Below, piece by piece: positions 56,713-64,000 of a stretch of 64,000 nt of DNA. Source of the DNA: Chitinophaga rhizophila. GTDB lineage: Bacteria > Bacteroidota > Bacteroidia > Chitinophagales > Chitinophagaceae. The DNA lies in contig NZ_JAICCF010000007.1 in NCBI RefSeq assembly GCF_019492185.1, forward strand, positions 167,800-231,799, in the 5' to 3' direction. The first letter of the stretch is position 1. Every line of letters begins with the position of its first letter. The notes under the pieces are model-generated. The model had not been told where the DNA came from, made no database searches, and worked only from the letters and a program-made list of their open reading frames with translations. The translations under genes were made by a program, and so were the position numbers.

Positions 56713-58401
56713 TTGGCAGCCATCAGTCATAAGAGGATTACGTATTTTCCGGAGGAACTCATTAAGGATATCGCACTACCTGAGCGGTTTACCTTTCCTT
56801 TTTATTACGAACCACATCCTCTGACGCACCTGGCAGCCGCCGGACTGCAACAGTACCTGGAAGCGCAGACAGACCTGGATCATAACTTCGGTTTAAAGGC
56901 CGGACAGGAAGGTCTGGTGATAGGTAAAATGTTCGGGGTGCTGGTGGTACAGGATCCCGCAGGAAAGTTAGGTTATCTGTCTGCCTTTTCCGGCAAACTG
57001 GCCGGGACAAATGATCATCCCCAGTTTGTGCCTCCAGTCTTTGATATGCTGACTGCGAATAGCTTCTTTTTACAGGAACAGGCCAGGATCAATGTCATTA
57101 ATGACCGTATTAAAGCACTTAGTGAAGACAGTAGTTACCAAGGCATGAAGCTGGAGCTGGAGAGATTGTCAGCAGTATCTCAGCAGGAGCTGCAGATGTT
57201 AAAAGCACAATTGCGGGAGAACAAGGCCAACCGGAAAATAGTGCGGGAGACGCTTAAAAGCGAGGTAAGTCAGGCGGAATACGAGGTAGCAGCAGCGGAT
57301 CTGGTCAGACAAAGCTTACGGGATAAGCACCAGCTGAAGGCACTTACGGACAAGTGGGAGCAGGCTCTGGGAGACATAAAGTTGGCACTGACCGACATTG
57401 AAGACAGGATTGAAGCACTTAAAACGGAGCGGAAGGACAGGTCGGCCGCTTTGCAGCAGCAGCTGTTTGACCAGTATGTGTTTTTGAACAGGCATGGAGA
57501 GACCAAAAGCCTGCAGGAGATCTTTAGCGCAACAGCCCTTGGGAAACCACCAGCTGCGGCAGGGGAATGCGCTATTCCTAAGCTGTTACAGTTTGCGTTT
57601 GCCAATGGTTACCAGCCTGTTGCCATGGGAGAGTTTTGGTGGGGAGCAGCGCCGAAATCGGAAATCAGGCAGCATAAACACTTTTACCCGGCATGTACGG
57701 GCAAGTGTAAGCCGATACTGGCACATATGCTGGAAGGATTGCCGGTAGATGAGAATCCACTGCTGCGTATACCAGAACAGGGCGGCGACCTGAAGGTAGT
57801 ATATGAAGATGATAGTTTTGTAGTAGTAAATAAGCCTGCAGGATTACGCTCAGTGCCCGGCGTCAGTATACAGGATTCGGTATATACCAGGCTACAGCAG
57901 CTATTAGGCAATATCGAGCCGCTGATAGTACACCGGCTGGATATGGATACATCAGGTTTATTGGTAGTAGCTAAGACGCAGGAGGCCCACCGCCATATAC
58001 AGCGTCAGTTTTTACAGCGGACGGTTAGCAAACGTTATACCGCGTTGTTGTCAAAAGTGATAGAGCCGGCAGAAGGCGAGATCACCCTACCACTGGCAGC
58101 AGACCTGCTGAACCGCCCGAGGCAGCTGGTGTGCTTTACATCAGGCAAAAAGAGCGTCACGAAATGGAAGGTTGTGACGAGGTATGCCTCATCAACCAGG
58201 ATTGACTTCTGGCCACTTACCGGCAGAACACATCAGTTGCGTATGCACGCCGCACACGAGCTGGGACTGAATGCCCCGATTATAGGCGATGACCTGTATG
58301 GTACAGCAGCAACAAGGATGTATCTGCATGCAGCTTACCTGGATTTCATACATCCAAAGAGCAGGGAAAGAGTAAGTTTTGAGGTAGCGGCAGCGTTTTA
58401 G
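56713..58401 (+). CDS. RluA-family RNA pseudouridine synthase with long N-terminal extension
   Basis: A 562-residue enzyme. The C-terminal 200 residues are an RluA-type domain, with the catalytic Asp410 in VHRLDMDTSG, VVNKPAGLRSVPG at the start, and LTGRTHQLRMHAAHELG and PIIGDDLYG later. It isomerises uridine in rRNA or tRNA. The N-terminal 340 residues hold an N-domain (LPERFTFPFYYEPHPL), a coiled-coil region at about 125-260, and C-x-x-x-C near 330 (CTGKCKPIL). The only in-frame start before the conserved sequence is TTG at 56713, as a stop precedes it closely. No S4 domain was seen. Confidence 0.92.
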   Translation: MAAISHKRITYFPEELIKDIALPERFTFPFYYEPHPLTHLAAAGLQQYLEAQTDLDHNFGLKAGQEGLVIGKMFGVLVVQDPAGKLGYLSAFSGKLAGTNDHPQFVPPVFDMLTANSFFLQEQARINVINDRIKALSEDSSYQGMKLELERLSAVSQQELQMLKAQLRENKANRKIVRETLKSEVSQAEYEVAAADLVRQSLRDKHQLKALTDKWEQALGDIKLALTDIEDRIEALKTERKDRSAALQQQLFDQYVFLNRHGETKSLQEIFSATALGKPPAAAGECAIPKLLQFAFANGYQPVAMGEFWWGAAPKSEIRQHKHFYPACTGKCKPILAHMLEGLPVDENPLLRIPEQGGDLKVVYEDDSFVVVNKPAGLRSVPGVSIQDSVYTRLQQLLGNIEPLIVHRLDMDTSGLLVVAKTQEAHRHIQRQFLQRTVSKRYTALLSKVIEPAEGEITLPLAADLLNRPRQLVCFTSGKKSVTKWKVVTRYASSTRIDFWPLTGRTHQLRMHAAHELGLNAPIIGDDLYGTAATRMYLHAAYLDFIHPKSRERVSFEVAAAF

Positions 58402-58477
58402 TAAATAGAAAAGGTCATATCCACCCCTACCCTGCTAACAGGTATCAATTGTATATGTGGCTGATAAGGGTGGCTAA

Positions 58478-58506
58478 AATGCCGGCGAAGAAGTGTTCCC
58501 GGCATT
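58478..58506. terminator. Hairpin between convergent genes
   Basis: AATGCCGG pairs with CCGGCATT around a 13-base loop and is followed by ATTTTA. It lies between the pseudouridine synthase (plus) and the GIY-YIG-like gene (minus). Confidence 0.6.
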
Positions 58507-58509
58507 ATT

Positions 58510-58947
58510 TTACACGGATTTATTCCACTTGGGGAATGCACCGAAAAGATCATGGTGTTGTCGCAGCATATTCTTCTTCAGTACCTCCGGACAATCTTTC
58601 AGGCTCGCATCATAGGTTACATACCAGTATATATTCAGCGCTTCAATGTTTTCTCTGGTGATCTGCTTCTTCCAGGCGATGTGGGCAGGGGTTTTACCAA
58701 ACTGATGACCGTTAACAATCTCATCTTTCAGACCAGTGAATCCCTCCATTCTGCTGGCAAAAGTGCCATCTTTACCGAGCTTGCCTGAGTTCCCTATGTA
58801 GATCAATTCAATTCTTCCTTTCTTCAAAGCATAAATAACATAAACGCCATGTTGGTCTGCCGGAGCGTTACATACGGTGTGCAGGTCGTTAGTGTCAGTA
58901 AGAAAGAAGTGGTCTTGTGTCTTGTATTTGTCTAATATATCGAACAT
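58510..58947 (-). CDS. GIY-YIG nuclease-like protein
   Basis: A protein of about 145 residues (ATG 58947, MFDILDKYKTQDHFFL). HGVYVIYALKKGRIELIYIGNSGKLG matches the GIY...YIG core (G-V-Y and Y-I-G), with an R (FASRMEGF) later as the family's arginine. The expected Glu of the GIY-YIG catalytic site is not clear, so it may be a diverged or inactive member. It is small and stands alone. Confidence 0.65.
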   Translation of the reverse strand: MFDILDKYKTQDHFFLTDTNDLHTVCNAPADQHGVYVIYALKKGRIELIYIGNSGKLGKDGTFASRMEGFTGLKDEIVNGHQFGKTPAHIAWKKQITRENIEALNIYWYVTYDASLKDCPEVLKKNMLRQHHDLFGAFPKWNKSV

Positions 58948-59225
58948 GGCGTAAAGATAAGTAAAGAACGGATGTACCAACAGGCTGATTGAGTAGTAAT
59001 AAGTAAATTAGTCAGTGGCTGACTTCAACATCAAGACCTGATGAAAGATAAACCGTATGTTGTAGGCTTGAGGCGTTTCATTATACCAGTCCACAGCCAG
59101 GTACAGGAATATTTGTTACCTTGGAAATGAGCATTGCCAGGGAAAGCCATATGCCGGCAACCGGTAATAGCGCAGTAATTACACGTGGGATTTGATAACC
59201 CGAAACAATTGCGGACAGACTAAGC

Positions 59226-60044
59226 ATGAATTTATACTTCAATGTACTATCACCGTTAGATAGGGCCGGTTTAGAGCGTTTTCTGACAGCTACATTTAAC
59301 TATACATCCTTCAGGTGGATACGCGACCTCAATGAGATGTATGATTACTCCGGACCGGAGGACTGCACTTTCATCGAGCAGCAGATTTACGAAGAAGAGT
59401 TTAAATACTATTATTCAGTCTGGGGTACCGGAGATCAACCGACGGTGAGGCAGCAAGTGGATATACTTACCTTGTTATCCCATCAGGAAAATACACCTAT
59501 ACTATGCACAGATGACGAGCCGGCAGGCTTCAGCTGGGTCCTGATACAGCCTGATGGAACGACATCTACTGTGCAGACATCAACGGATGGGGAATTAGTA
59601 GTGGAAGATTATTATAACTTCCGCCTGGGCGACTTCCGGACGAAGGCGCAGTTATCAGCGGAGGAAGAAGATGTACTACTGAAGATTATCAGCCCGTTTT
59701 ATCCGACCGTAGGCATAGACTATGCAACGGACGGACCAGTCATTAATGGTGAATTTGATAGGGTGAAAGAGGACATAACGCTGCTGCGTGGTTTTGATCA
59801 CCATTATTCTATTCAACCAGCGGGTAAGAACACCTGGCTTGACATAGCAGAAAAGTCAGCCTTGTTCCTCACTGTGATGAAAGATTTCCAGCAATATCTG
59901 CAACAGGAGATCTGTGTTTTTCCCAGGAACTTTCGCGAAATAAGGAATATACCAGGCGGCAGTGACAGCGAGGAGCATTGCATAGTGTTAACAGATAATG
60001 CGGCTTCCCGGGTTGTATATAAGACGTGTAGAGAGAGCTGGTAG
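59226..60044 (+). CDS. Uncharacterised protein
   Basis: A 272-residue soluble acidic protein (MNLYFNVLSPLDRAGLERFL). It has no signal peptide. It contains aromatic-rich strands such as LNEMYDYSGPEDCTFIEQQI and WVLIQPDGTTSTVQTSTDGE. I do not recognise the family. A motif GGGATTTGATAACCC precedes it by about 40 bp, and a near-identical one is seen at 31389. The gap before it (58948-59225) holds nothing else I can name. Confidence 0.6.
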   Translation: MNLYFNVLSPLDRAGLERFLTATFNYTSFRWIRDLNEMYDYSGPEDCTFIEQQIYEEEFKYYYSVWGTGDQPTVRQQVDILTLLSHQENTPILCTDDEPAGFSWVLIQPDGTTSTVQTSTDGELVVEDYYNFRLGDFRTKAQLSAEEEDVLLKIISPFYPTVGIDYATDGPVINGEFDRVKEDITLLRGFDHHYSIQPAGKNTWLDIAEKSALFLTVMKDFQQYLQQEICVFPRNFREIRNIPGGSDSEEHCIVLTDNAASRVVYKTCRESW

Positions 60045-60103
60045 CGCCATGGGTAAGGCCGCGATGCCAGCAGCCTGATTCCATATAGGACAGGCCCTAC
60101 TAT

Positions 60104-60217
60104 GATGGGGCTGTATCATAATTAACTCGATGACATTGAGATTTTCTTATACGGAAATTCTCTCCATCAGATACCCGAATAAATTTGGGTAAAAGTTATT
60201 TATGAGACAGCCCCATA
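60104..60217. mobile_element. Small MITE-like element with inverted ends
   Basis: An 18-bp left end, GATGGGGCTGTATCATAA, and a right end TTATGAGACAGCCCCATA are near-perfect inverted copies, 114 bp in total with no coding sequence. The GGGGCTGTCTCA core is like IS1182-family ends. It could also form a long hairpin and end transcription of the gene at 59226. A TACCCGAATAAA stretch inside is shared with the hairpin region near 1000. Confidence 0.5.
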
Positions 60218-60292
60218 CAAAAAGAGATAAACGGTTAACTGTAGGGACTTTGAGACTTACGCCTGATCCCAATGAGATATAAGCATATCAGC

Positions 60293-61291
60293 TTAAGCTT
60301 TCACGATCATCTTTCCGGTATTGTCGCCTTTGAACAGTCCGAGTAAGGCTTCCGGCAATTTATCAAATCCTTCTATGATTGTTTCTGTTGATTGTAGTTT
60401 ACCTTCCTTCACCCATTCTGCCATTTGTTTGCTGCTTTCCTCGAAAAGCGACTGGTAATTACTGACGATAAAGCCTTGCATTAACACGCTTTTAGTAACC
60501 AATATTGGCTGCAGGCGAGGTCCGGTTTCCACTTCTTTACTATTGTACAGTGAAATTTGTCCACAGACAGGTACCCTTGCGTGGAAGTTAAGATTGCTCA
60601 TTACTGCGTCAGACACTTCTCCCCCAACGTTATCAAAGTATATATCAACGCCATCAGGGCAATGTTCCTGAATAGCTTTATTCATGTCTTTTGTGGACTT
60701 ATAGTTGATACCTTCATCGTAGCCGAATTTCTCTTTCATGACAGCGATCTTTTCATCGGTACCAGCGATACCAATCACTTTACAGCCTTTCAGCTTAGCT
60801 ATCTGGCCTACAACAGTACCTACAGCGCCAGCCGCACCAGATACCACAACAGTTTCGCCCGCTTTAGGTTTTCCTATTTCTGTAAAGCCAATATAAGCGG
60901 TGAGGCCAGGCATTCCCAATATGCCGAGGTAGTAACTCGCTGGTGCAATATTGGCGTCTATTTTCTTGAGCCCTTTCTCCGCCGTAATGATCAGTTCCTG
61001 CCAGGGTAGCTGTCCCATAACGACGTCACCCTTACCGAACTTACCGGATTTACTTTCTACCACTTCAGCCACTACTCCCCCATCGATAGGTTCATCGAGC
61101 TTAAACGGCGGCGTATATGACTTCTTATCGTTCATTTTGCCACGCATGTATGGGTCAACGGAATAGAAAAGGCCTTTGAGAAGTATTTCTCCTTCCTTGA
61201 GTTCAGGCAGGGTAATTTCCTTAGTGTTGAAGTTGCTCAGTTCGGGTGTCCCTGATGGTCTGGATGCAAGTACAATCTGTTTCGTTTTCAT
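60293..61291 (-). CDS. NADP-dependent zinc-independent MDR oxidoreductase
   Basis: A 332-residue medium-chain reductase of the PTGR/CurA/leukotriene B4 dehydrogenase branch. Features: YSVDPYMRGKM near the N-terminus, GMPGLTAYIGF, the nucleotide-binding loop VVVSGAAGAVGTVVGQIAKL (about 150-170) and FDNVGGEVSDAVM. The catalytic Zn ligands of true alcohol dehydrogenases are absent. It reduces alpha,beta-unsaturated ketones or aldehydes with NADPH. A decayed HxlR regulator lies upstream. Confidence 0.93.
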   Translation of the reverse strand: MKTKQIVLASRPSGTPELSNFNTKEITLPELKEGEILLKGLFYSVDPYMRGKMNDKKSYTPPFKLDEPIDGGVVAEVVESKSGKFGKGDVVMGQLPWQELIITAEKGLKKIDANIAPASYYLGILGMPGLTAYIGFTEIGKPKAGETVVVSGAAGAVGTVVGQIAKLKGCKVIGIAGTDEKIAVMKEKFGYDEGINYKSTKDMNKAIQEHCPDGVDIYFDNVGGEVSDAVMSNLNFHARVPVCGQISLYNSKEVETGPRLQPILVTKSVLMQGFIVSNYQSLFEESSKQMAEWVKEGKLQSTETIIEGFDKLPEALLGLFKGDNTGKMIVKA

Positions 61292-61633
61292 CGTTACTTT
61301 TTAACATACAAGGATAAATACCGTGCCAGCCCTAAGTAGGACGATTGAGTTGTTAGCGGGTATATATGTATCAAAGCCGGTCTTAGATAGGCATAAAGTC
61401 GGAAAGACCATTGTTATGGGGTGGCTTATCTTCGGGGGAACATCAAATAGAAAACAGTTGAGTAAGATTGCGTGTAACAATAGTCCCATAATTAAAAGGC
61501 TTTCAATACAAGTACCCCGTGGTCCAAGTGTTCTAAACCGATATCGCTTTATGATAAGCAAGAGCTTGTTTACTATCGCCAGATCGCGCAGGATTGATGA
61601 CTAGAACCGCGTCAATATATCGTTACTTCTTCT

Positions 61634-61915
61634 CTATTTTCCTAGCAAGATCTTTGTGCCTGATATTTCAGGGTTATAGCAGCTGTCAAACAGGAGTTGC
61701 TCTTCAGCTATTTCAGTGAGTTCATATTCCACTCTCTGTGGCACTTCATCATAAACCATACGAATAGTGTGAGACTCTTTTCAATACGATCAACGTTCTC
61801 TTTGTGATACTATCCGCGCTATTTCCAGGTTTGCTGAACCTTAACTTATTATTCTTAAGATTCTTCAGCATAGATACTTTCCATCGCCTCTAATCCTCGA
61901 ACAGCATATATTATA
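61634..61915 (-). pseudogene. Remnant of an HxlR-family regulator
   Basis: The minus strand gives RRWKVSMLKNLKNNKLRFS, DSITKRTLIVLKRV, then after a frameshift near 61778 RMVYDEVPQRVEYELTEIAE and a stop at 61634. This is the winged-helix pattern of HxlR (R-W-K...L-R-F-S...I-T-K-R-x-L...R-x-V-Y-x-x-V-P-x-x-V-E-Y-E-L-T). Stops and at least one frameshift break it. It lies upstream of an oxidoreductase of a type HxlR regulators often control. The stretch 61292-61633 between them shows no supported gene. Confidence 0.8.
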
Positions 61916-62097
61916 TCACAAGGAACGATGTAGGTTTCCTAGTTTAAACAGTTAATCGAGGGCGATGTTATTGTTGGCGTTTATCTTGGTCAAAGATTAG
62001 CAAAACTGCGTTAACGACGATACATGTAAAATTGCATATATCGCCGGTTCGGCTGCAAGGATACGTTCAATATTGATTATAGGTCATTATACTCGCA

Positions 62098-62350
62098 TCA
62101 TGGTATAATGAGGTAGATGCATCTGGAATATCACCCTTCAAAACCCTGTCCAGGACTGTACAAAATCGATATCTGGGTATCCTGAACTTCTTTAACAACC
62201 GGGCCATCAACGCGCGGCAGAGCCCTTCAATGCGAAGGTAAAATCATTTAGAAACGCTATAAGAGGAATTAGAGATGTGAACTTCTTTCTTTTAAGCTCT
62301 TTAAACTATATGCCTAATGGCAATGTCTCATGGTTTCAACTTTAATCCCC
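62098..62350 (+). pseudogene. Degenerate 3' fragment of an ISAon1-family element
   Basis: The sequence is about 80 percent alike by eye to the C-terminal part of the transposase at 63616-63866, including CTGAACTTCTTTAACAACCG and GCGAAGGTAAAATCATTTAG, with small indels. It ends in TTTCAACTTTAATCC, the element's right end. It is all that is left of an older copy in the same orientation. The stretch 61916-62097 holds nothing I recognise. Confidence 0.85.
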
Positions 62351-62507
62351 GATTGAACACTTAGGACGGGAATAGATTGTGTAGTAAGACAATTTCTGCT
62401 TGTCATGCTGCTTGTCAATTGACTGTCAATATAGTGGTAGAAAGGGATCAAGTTGAAAAATTGGGGATTAGATCAAAAGCTGTTGTTTTGCTGTATAAAT
62501 CGACATT

Positions 62508-62861
62508 TTGGATCAGAATTACCGCCAGTTAATAGAATTAATGCTTCCAGCAGGCATTATGGAATACTTCGAGTTAACCAATACCACAAAGGATTCTAAA
62601 GGAATTAATATCTTCCTGGAAGAGAAAAATATTGTTCCAGAGGAATACAAAGATCAATTACTTCACTCCAAAGGTTTTCTACCAGAAATACAAGTACAGG
62701 ACTTTCCTATTAGGGGACATAAGGTTGCCCTATGCATCAAACGCAGACGCTGGGAGGTGCAATCGACCGGAGAAATAGTAACCAGAGACTGGACGCTTGT
62801 AAGAGCAGGAGCACGAATGACAACAAAGTTCGGGCTTTTTTTAAAAGGGATATTTGGATAA
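62508..62861 (+). CDS. ISAon1 family transposase N-terminal region protein
   Basis: A 117-residue protein, MDQNYRQLIELMLPAGIMEYFEL with a TTG start; ELMLPAGIMEYFELT, DFPIRGHKVALCIKRRRWE and DWTLVRAGARMTTKFG fit the small upstream protein of ISAon1-type elements. It is thought to supply the DNA-end-binding part of the transposase. It ends just before the transposase frame, which is +1 to it. Confidence 0.85.
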   Translation: MDQNYRQLIELMLPAGIMEYFELTNTTKDSKGINIFLEEKNIVPEEYKDQLLHSKGFLPEIQVQDFPIRGHKVALCIKRRRWEVQSTGEIVTRDWTLVRAGARMTTKFGLFLKGIFG

Positions 62862-63836
62862 TTATCCCATCAGTCCCGTACAACTAGGCCACTTTTTTCA
62901 GGTAGATGGTAAACAATTACAACAACAATACAAGAATCATTTAAGCGACTATCACCAATGGGAGCAGAAGGATCATGCTGAACACTGGATGGTCTTTGAG
63001 CAAAATATTGGCCCCATCTAAGCATTGATGAAACAGCATTTTCCAGTGGAGAACTGTATACGATAGTGACGAATAAGGCTGCAAAAGGCCGCAGGGGCTC
63101 TATTGTAGCAATGATCAAAGGAACACAGGCGGACTATCTGATTAATATTTTGAACAAGATCCCCAAACGGCTTCGTAGGAAGGTATTGGAAGTAACGATC
63201 GATATGTCTTCAAGCCTCAACCTTGCGATTAAACGGTGCTTTCCTAATGCTGACCGTGTAATTGACCGTTTTCATGTCCAACAGCTAGCCTTTGATGCAG
63301 TACAGGAAACCCGTATAAAATATAGATGGGAAGCCCTTGAGGAAGAAAATAATGCCTATGAACAGCCTAGAAAGCAGAAGATTGCCTATCAGCCAGAAGT
63401 ATTGCCTAATGGGGATACTATCAAGCAGCTCCTGGCTCGTAGTAGATACTTATTATTCAAACAGCCACGATTATGGACCAGAGAGCAGCAGCAACGGGCA
63501 GAACTATTATTTACCAGATATCCTGTCATCCAAAAAGCCTATCAACTATCGTTGGGCTTAGGAGATGTGTTCAGAATATGCACTAGCAAAGAACAAGCCT
63601 TTAAAAGACTCGCACTATGGTACAATGATGTAGACACTTCAGGAATACAATCCTTCAAAACCCTGTCTAGGACTGTGCAAAATCATTACCTGGGTATCCT
63701 GAACTTCTTTAACAACCGGGCCACCAATGCGGCGGCAGAATCATTTAATGCGAAGGTAAAATCATTTAGAAACGCTATGAGAGGAGTCAGGGACGTGAAC
63801 TTCTTCCTTTTTAGGCTCGTTAAACTATATGCTTAA
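62857..63836 (+). pseudogene. ISAon1 family DDE transposase, split by a frameshift
   Basis: The frame that starts around DNYPISPVQLGHFFQVDGKQ runs to EQNIGPI and a TAA (about 63016-63021). One base back, the -1 frame continues as HLSIDETAFSSGELYTIV, then KGRRGSIVAMIKGTQADYL and on to 63836. The DDE residues are visible: D in LSIDETAF, D in VTIDMSSS and E in AAAESFNAK. The break lies at GGCCCCATC and fits either a one-base loss or -1 slippage. The 3' part alone (from 63066) has a stretch of 256 residues. Confidence 0.8.
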
Positions 63837-63873
63837 TAACCATCCCCCAAGTTTTCAACTTAATCCGTTAAAA

Positions 63874-64000
63874 GGATCAAGTTGAAAACTTGGGGGATTA
63901 GATCAAAAGCTGTTGTTTTGCTGTATAAATCGACATTTTGGATCAGAATTACCGCCAGTTAATAGAATTAATGCTTCCAGCAGGCATTTTGGAATACTTC
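63874..64000 (+). mobile_element. 5' end of a second ISAon1-family copy, cut by the window
   Basis: The left end GGATCAAGTTGAAAACTTGG begins 7 bp after the right end of the previous copy, in the same orientation. The following sequence is nearly identical to 62445-62571. The element continues beyond the window. Confidence 0.9.
63938..64000 (+). CDS. ISAon1 N-terminal region protein, partial at window end
   Basis: TTG start and MDQNYRQLIELMLPAGILEY, the same beginning as the protein at 62508, with one difference (I-L instead of I-M). Only 21 codons lie in the window. Confidence 0.8.
   Translation, partial: MDQNYRQLIELMLPAGILEYF

Larger units (their letters stand above)
62445..63866 (+). mobile_element. 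ISAon1-family insertion sequence (DDE_Tnp_ISL3 type), about 1.42 kb
   Basis: The left end GGATCAAGTTGAAAAATTGG (62445) and the right end CAAGTTTTCAACTTAATCC (to 63866) are inverted repeats of about 25 bp. The element holds two genes, an N-terminal-region protein (62508-62861) and the DDE transposase. No clear target duplication was seen. A second copy begins 7 bp later. The transposase frame is broken, so this copy may be dead unless frameshifting occurs. Confidence 0.88.

Noticed and set aside
61301..61604. Overlapping open frames upstream of the oxidoreductase
   Set aside because: No recognisable family or coding pattern in either direction; probably promoter region or decayed DNA.

Overview
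The window reads as chromosome of a Bacteroidota bacterium close to Chitinophaga (family Chitinophagaceae). The supports are paired SusC/SusD outer-membrane systems run by ECF sigma/FecR pairs, a type IX secretion (T9SS) C-terminal domain, many Bacteroidota-type lipoproteins, an ISAon1-family insertion sequence, and promoters whose -7 element fits TAnnTTTG. I saw no rRNA, tRNA or CRISPR array.

Layout. 1-1.05 kb: a DUF1963-type protein. 1.07-9.6 kb (minus): a six-gene operon of ECF sigma, FecR anti-sigma, SusC, SusD, an unknown lipoprotein and a di-haem MauG/CcpA-type peroxidase. 9.8-17.6 kb (plus): a mirror-image second system of ECF sigma, FecR, SusC, SusD broken by one in-frame TAA, and a Tat-exported purple-acid-phosphatase-like enzyme. 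17.6-31.2 kb: an esterase, a LacI remnant, a secreted GH64/crystallin/CBM6 glucanase, a Bcr/CflA exporter, a GH2 glycosidase, a Na+/H+ antiporter, a fatty acid desaturase and a Bacteroidota hypothetical. 31.5-45 kb: a fimbrillin-like lipoprotein overlapping a clostripain-type lipoprotein peptidase, an epoxide-hydrolase-like enzyme, a methyltransferase, a flavin reductase-like protein, DinB, a multi-stop pseudogene and a siderophore-type TonB receptor. 45.2-61.3 kb: purL, a BtuB-like receptor, a bactofilin/DUF4116-like protein next to an SF2 helicase, a K+ channel, an RluA-type pseudouridine synthase, a GIY-YIG-like protein and an NADP-dependent oxidoreductase. 61.6-64 kb: an HxlR remnant and head-to-tail ISAon1-family copies, the last running off the window.

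The least expected signal is in the spaces between genes. Four long tandem arrays (19.8-20.35, 29.6-30.24, 35.45-36.2 and 39.7-40.8 kb) have different units and periods of 110, 88, 33 and 99/121 bp. Every one is a multiple of 11 bp, and most size variants inside them also differ by 11 or 22 bp. One array runs into the 3' end of the DinB gene and seems to be built from it. Another sits between two decayed coding fragments. I found no function for these arrays, and they are my main candidate for something undescribed. The second candidate is the SusCD operon that ends in a di-haem peroxidase.

Limits: all family calls come from reading motifs by eye, and no database search was possible. Start sites follow codon context and, in several cases, the position of a -7 promoter element.
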